DNA from: Clostridiales bacterium
GTDB taxonomy: Bacteria; Bacillota; Clostridia; Saccharofermentanales; Saccharofermentanaceae
Length of the DNA: 9,020 nucleotides
Direction of reading: 5' to 3'
NCBI GenBank assembly: GCA_017612755.1
Contig: JAGAFH010000057.1
Coordinates: forward strand, 1 to 9,020
A program made the position numbers and the translations under genes. The notes beneath the pieces were generated by a model that saw only the letters and a list, made by a program, of their open reading frames with translations, did not search any database and was not told where the DNA came from. Of this stretch, positions 6,006 through 9,020 are shown piece by piece. Each line of letters begins with the position of its first letter. Position 1 is the first letter of the stretch.

Positions 6006-7166
6006 TCAGGTGACGATATCCATCGCCAGATACCAGGCCTTGTAGGTCAGGTATGAAAGGACCAATATCCCGATAATGACAGGTATGCGGAGGGCCTTAA
6101 ACTTAAGGCCTTTTATCATGCCTGCCCAGGCCAGGACAGGTATTAGGCTTCCTATGAGATAGCGGGGAATGGATATCATCCTGACGGATAAGGGGATAGC
6201 CATAAAGATAAAGCAGAGGGTGAGTTCATAAAACCTCTTTTTGTACAGATGATAAAGAAGCGCCAGGATACCCAGGATAGTCCAGGCGGCAAAGTAAAAT
6301 CTTGCATCGTAGACGGCCCCGAAAGATCCCAGGAATTCTTTAAAGAAATTGTAGTCATCAGTCTCGTTCCAGGCCCTCTGGATATGAAGGAAAGCAAGGC
6401 CGTCCCCGGTCAGTCTGTAAAGGTAGAAGATATAGGCGAAGAGTCCTCCCGGCACAAGGCATGTGCCCAGGACCAGATCTGCATCTGAGAACAGATAGCT
6501 CATATATCCGCCAAAGCTCTTTTTGCTCTCCTTTTTCAGATACTCTTCTATGGTCATTACAAAGGGAGCGAAAACAAGGAACACTCCTATATTTCTGGTG
6601 GCGCTTGCAAGAAGTCCCGCCACACCCATAAGAAGGTATTTCTTTTCGCTCATGAACCAGAGGAAAAGGGAGACGAAAAGGATAAACATAGATTCCGTAT
6701 ACATGGACGAAAAATAGAAAGTATATGGCCCGAAGTTAAAGAACAGAAGTACCGCCACGGCCGTGTAAAAGTCGTCTCTCGTCTTCATCATATATTTGAA
6801 GATAACAAACTGGGATATAAGGAAAAGCAGGGAATTAAAGACCGGCACGAAAAGGATATATTCCAGCCCCGTGATCTTGTGAAGTCCCCTGCATACCAGA
6901 GGCATCAGAGGGAAGAAGGCCCAGTTGGCCGCATCTCCCGTATTGTGACCAAAGGGTGAGGGGAGATATCCTTCCTCCATGGTAAAGAGATACCAGGTGG
7001 CATCAAATCTGTTCTGGTCACGAAGGAACGTCTCGACAGAGATCCCTCCGTTAAACATGCCGTGGATCAGGATCAGTACCAGCCTGGAAATAACGAAGGC
7101 CCCTGCCACAAGAAGCAGGATGGTCTTATTGTCAGGAGTATATTTCTTAAGAGGCTCAGGCTTCAT
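6006..7166 (-). CDS. GT-C membrane glycosyltransferase, PIG-V/Gpi18-like mannosyltransferase family
   Basis: This 386-residue polytopic protein has about nine to ten hydrophobic segments. It carries the family pattern of bacterial relatives of the eukaryotic GPI mannosyltransferase PIG-V/Gpi18. The acidic motif RFDATWYL (53-60) is in the first extracytoplasmic loop, with GY a few residues later (66-67). WAFFPLMPL (82-90) and MYTESMFIL (155-163) follow, then SATRNIG (188-194). In GT-C enzymes the aspartate in the first loop is the catalytic base acting on a lipid-linked sugar donor outside the membrane; D55 is the candidate. The sugar and acceptor cannot be read from the sequence, and mannose is only the family name. 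A strong ribosome site (AAGGAGGT, - strand, around 7183-7176) lies 8 nt before the ATG. The gene overlaps the upstream small membrane protein gene by 11 nt, so the two are co-translated. Confidence 0.85.
   Translation of the reverse strand: MKPEPLKKYTPDNKTILLLVAGAFVISRLVLILIHGMFNGGISVETFLRDQNRFDATWYLFTMEEGYLPSPFGHNTGDAANWAFFPLMPLVCRGLHKITGLEYILFVPVFNSLLFLISQFVIFKYMMKTRDDFYTAVAVLLFFNFGPYTFYFSSMYTESMFILFVSLFLWFMSEKKYLLMGVAGLLASATRNIGVFLVFAPFVMTIEEYLKKESKKSFGGYMSYLFSDADLVLGTCLVPGGLFAYIFYLYRLTGDGLAFLHIQRAWNETDDYNFFKEFLGSFGAVYDARFYFAAWTILGILALLYHLYKKRFYELTLCFIFMAIPLSVRMISIPRYLIGSLIPVLAWAGMIKGLKFKALRIPVIIGILVLSYLTYKAWYLAMDIVT
6093..6114 (+). terminator. Candidate intrinsic terminator of the ABC/two-component cassette, inside the opposing gene
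   Basis: GGCCTTAA (6093-6100) and TTAAGGCC (6103-6110) are perfect inverted arms separated by AC, followed at once by TTTT (6111-6114). A real loop would open the inner pairs, leaving a 6-7 bp stem. It lies about 88 nt past the response regulator stop, within the 3' part of the convergent glycosyltransferase gene. On the - strand no T run follows, so it points one way only. The short T run makes it moderate. Confidence 0.5.
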
Positions 7167-7710
7167 CTACAGTTACCTCCTTAAGAAGGATCTCTTCATA
7201 GGAATCCGAACTGATGATGATCTGTATCACATTATCCTCAGGGGCGTCCTCCAGGGATATGGGAATGGTGACTACCGTGTCGTATGAAGGGTCAGCGAAG
7301 AACTCTTCCTCATCTTCGCATCCTGTAACGCGTATATCGATAATGTCCTTAATGTCTGAAGGAGCAAATGTAAATGTCACATCATAGTCTCCTGCCGGGA
7401 TGGAGTCAAGATAGATGACCGCAAGATCCGATTCGATGCCGACGCCCTCTTCTGTCACATCCCCTCTTCCTCTGTCCACCTTTTTGTAGTTATCATTTTC
7501 GCTGTTAAAGATGACCGGTTCTCCCACTTTTATATCGTATCCGCTCTGGCCGGGCCAGCGTCTGCTGGTCTTATCGATGTAGTAGAGCCTGTACTCGTTT
7601 GACACCTTAGGATTTACGGCGAGATAAAGGACCGCAACATAAGTAAGGACAAGGGCTGCGGCTGTTATTATCTTTAAAGAAGAAGCTTTTTTTGAAGTAC
7701 CGTTTTCCAT
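7156..7710 (-). CDS. Small single-pass membrane protein with an extracytoplasmic beta-rich domain, function unknown
   Basis: The 184-residue product has a short basic N-terminus (to about residue 13), one hydrophobic anchor (about 14-32) and a 150-residue outer domain. I do not recognise the family. The outer part alternates beta-type segments (VGEPVIFNS, LAVIYLDSIPAGDYDVTFTFAP, DTVVTIPISL, VIQIIISSD) and is strongly acidic, which suggests a jelly-roll or Ig-like fold. The phrase PAGDYDVTFTF resembles strands seen in carbohydrate-binding or envelope beta-sandwich domains, but that is only an impression. It has a single cysteine (C131), so no internal disulfide. It is encoded directly upstream of the PIG-V-like transferase and overlaps it by 11 nt, so it may be an accessory subunit, acceptor-binding partner or chaperone of that enzyme. 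The start is fixed by the anchor. No Shine-Dalgarno precedes the ATG, and the promoter places the transcript start almost on it. Confidence 0.85.
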   Translation of the reverse strand: MENGTSKKASSLKIITAAALVLTYVAVLYLAVNPKVSNEYRLYYIDKTSRRWPGQSGYDIKVGEPVIFNSENDNYKKVDRGRGDVTEEGVGIESDLAVIYLDSIPAGDYDVTFTFAPSDIKDIIDIRVTGCEDEEEFFADPSYDTVVTIPISLEDAPEDNVIQIIISSDSYEEILLKEVTVDEA

Positions 7711-7718
7711 TACAAGGT

Positions 7719-7748
7719 ATTATATTTTTGCCCGTTACGGATTGTCAA
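7719..7748 (-). promoter_or_regulatory. Consensus sigma-A promoter of the - strand glycosyltransferase pair
   Basis: On the - strand a perfect TTGACA (7748-7743) is followed after 18 bp by a perfect TATAAT (7724-7719). Only 8 nt separate the -10 from the ATG at 7710, so transcription should start at or within about two bases of the start codon. This is the best promoter in the window. Confidence 0.85.
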
Positions 7749-7769
7749 ACTTAAAGGGCTTGATATAAA
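7742..7769 (+). promoter_or_regulatory. Sigma-A promoter of the large membrane protein gene
   Basis: TTGTCA (7742-7747, 5 of 6) is followed after 16 bp by TATAAA (7764-7769, 5 of 6), which has an extended TG motif at 7761-7762. A start near 7776 gives a leader of about 20 nt holding the AGGAGG ribosome site (7787-7792) before the ATG at 7797. Its -35 hexamer occupies the same bases as the -35 of the divergent promoter. Confidence 0.7.
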
Positions 7770-7796
7770 ATCATCTTGGCAGGGATAGGAGGAACG

Positions 7797-9020
7797 ATGA
7801 AAGAAGTATCTTCGCTGGCAACAAAAAAGGAGAAAGGTCTCGGTATTTCCTGCCGGGCTTTTTACAGTGCTGCCATCCTCTACCTGATGATCCCTGTCAT
7901 GATCTTTATCCTGGGATGGATAAGGACCGTTATCGCCGTCCCCGCAGTCCTCTTGCTGGGAGCAGCAGTCTTTCTTTCCATTAAGGATCTTATGAAGGAT
8001 CCGGAAGGGAAGGAGATAACTTCAGATACATCCTTCAGGATAACCCCCGTATTTTTAGCTGCAGTCATAGTCTTTTCTGTCGTTATCGCTTACTTTTCCA
8101 ATATCGGCGAGTTTGTCTGGGGCACCACGGATCATGCCTTCAGAAAAGCCATCCTTACGGACCTTGTAGACTATAGGTGGCCGGTCATCTATGATCTTTC
8201 GGCCCAGTCGGTCCCTGAGATAAACAGCATGCTCCCTGATGAGAATGTTTTTTTCTCATACTATCTGTCCTTCTGGATGATACCGGCCCTGGCAGGAAAG
8301 GCCCTGGGATTTACATTTGCAAATATCCTTCTTTTTATCTGGTCGGTCATCGGGATCGTCATGATCCTTCTGGGAATGGCCATGGTGATAAAAAGACAGT
8401 CCTATGCCATCCTGTTTTCTTTCCTGTTCTTCTCGGGTTTTGATTTTCTGCCCTATCTTTATTTCCAGGCAAAAGGCCCGGAGAGCTGGATGTGGCTTGA
8501 AGGATGGACGGAACATATCGTCTACATAAGCAATGCCAACAACCTTATGAACGTATTTAACCAGTGCATTCCCTGCTGGCTCATCGTAGTCCTTCTGATG
8601 CTCTCAAAAAACAACAGGTCCCTGGGACTTACGGGCGCCCTGATGTTTCCCTATTCTCCCTGGGCTACCATAGGACTTCTCCCCATAGCCCTCTATCTTC
8701 TCTTCAAAAAGGAGTTCAGTGCAAAGGGAACGAAAAAGAGGATCATTAACATCTTCACCTTCACGAATATCGTTCCGGCGGCGGTCTTTGTGCTGCTGTT
8801 CATTCCCCTATATCTTTCCAACAGTAATGCCACTTCCGTTTCAGGATTTACCTGGAACTTCTACGGGGATCCTTTAAAATTCCTTATAGCATTTGTCATG
8901 ACCTTTGTCATCGAGGTCCTGCCTGCATTTATACTTCTGTTTAAAGACAACAGAAAGAACGGACTTTTCATCGTAGTGATCATAGCTCTTGCAGTGATGC
9001 CCATATATAAGATCTCGGGC
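7797..9020 (+). CDS. Large polytopic membrane protein, GT-C glycosyltransferase-like (3' end beyond window)
   Basis: The frame is open from the ATG at 7797 to the last base, giving 408 residues with no stop, so the C-terminus is missing. AGGAGG (7787-7792) lies 4 nt before the ATG. About nine hydrophobic segments are visible, near residues 22-40, 42-62, 83-100, 151-166, 171-196, 202-224, 258-269, 276-303 and 320-340, with more at 360-382 and 388-404. Between the third and fourth lies an outer loop with WGTTDHAFRKAILTDLVDY (108-126) followed by RWPV and further residues. An acidic residue beside histidine or arginine in the first large outer loop (here D112-H113) is typical of GT-C glycosyltransferases. 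That makes such an enzyme the best guess, but I cannot name a family. A flippase or polymerase of envelope polysaccharide is an alternative. It is divergent from the PIG-V-like transferase pair and shares a 30-bp promoter region with it, which supports a common envelope-glycan role. Confidence 0.8.
   Translation, partial: MKEVSSLATKKEKGLGISCRAFYSAAILYLMIPVMIFILGWIRTVIAVPAVLLLGAAVFLSIKDLMKDPEGKEITSDTSFRITPVFLAAVIVFSVVIAYFSNIGEFVWGTTDHAFRKAILTDLVDYRWPVIYDLSAQSVPEINSMLPDENVFFSYYLSFWMIPALAGKALGFTFANILLFIWSVIGIVMILLGMAMVIKRQSYAILFSFLFFSGFDFLPYLYFQAKGPESWMWLEGWTEHIVYISNANNLMNVFNQCIPCWLIVVLLMLSKNNRSLGLTGALMFPYSPWATIGLLPIALYLLFKKEFSAKGTKKRIINIFTFTNIVPAAVFVLLFIPLYLSNSNATSVSGFTWNFYGDPLKFLIAFVMTFVIEVLPAFILLFKDNRKNGLFIVVIIALAVMPIYKISG

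Noticed and set aside
6001..6010. CCTGATCAGG palindrome followed by GTTTT on the - strand, as a terminator for the glycosyltransferase gene
   Set aside because: Allowing for a loop leaves only a 3-bp stem, too weak for an intrinsic terminator. Recorded only as part of the stop-stop junction.
7459..7467. RGD tripeptide in the small membrane protein (residues 82-84) as an adhesion motif
   Set aside because: A three-residue match is expected by chance and nothing else points to host adhesion.
8256..8516. Open frames at 8256-8516 (- strand) and 8564-8749 (+ strand) as small genes
   Set aside because: Both lie inside the uninterrupted frame of the large membrane protein and have no start signals or sensible protein features.

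Overview
The window looks like a stretch of chromosome from a low-to-mid GC Firmicute, most plausibly a clostridial (Lachnospiraceae-like) anaerobe. The reasons are strong AGGAGG ribosome binding sites, heavy use of AGA/AGG for arginine and ATA/ATC for isoleucine, sigma-A type promoters, an Rrf2 regulator with cysteines, and ABC-2 exporter/NarL-type two-component cassettes of the kind common in that group. This placement is inferred from style; no marker gene is present. No RNA genes, insertion sequences, CRISPR arrays or phage genes were seen.

Layout. (1) Positions 1-347 hold the 3' end of an unrecognised, AT-rich gene on the + strand. It converges on an Rrf2-family regulator gene (377-811, - strand). 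A perfect 22-bp palindrome flanked by A and T runs fills the gap and should terminate both transcripts. (2) The regulator has a near-consensus promoter whose 17-bp spacer contains an inverted repeat, which suggests autorepression. (3) Diverging from it is a five-gene + strand cassette (974-6005): an ABC ATPase, two ABC-2 permeases, a NarL-family sensor kinase and its response regulator. All junctions are overlapping or very tight. The kinase gene lacks a Shine-Dalgarno sequence but has an extended -10 element placed so that a transcript from it would be leaderless. (4) The response regulator gene meets a - strand gene with no intergenic base: the two stop codons together form TGATCA. (5) The - strand pair (7710 to 6006) encodes a small single-pass membrane protein and a PIG-V/Gpi18-like GT-C mannosyltransferase. 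(6) Divergent from that pair, a large polytopic membrane protein of GT-C-like appearance begins at 7797 and runs off the window.

How the genes work together. The ABC ATPase with two unequal ABC-2 subunits should form a heterodimeric exporter. The kinase/regulator pair in the same cassette, with a sensor region that is almost all membrane, most likely senses an envelope stress or the exported compound and tunes the exporter. The right-hand block (small anchored protein, PIG-V-like transferase, large polytopic protein) looks like an envelope glycosylation or lipid-linked sugar module. It is driven by two strong divergent promoters whose -35 hexamers lie on the same bases. The most unusual content is regulatory: interleaved divergent promoters, two candidate leaderless starts, a zero-gap convergent gene pair with a terminator buried in the opposing gene, and an operator tucked into a promoter spacer.
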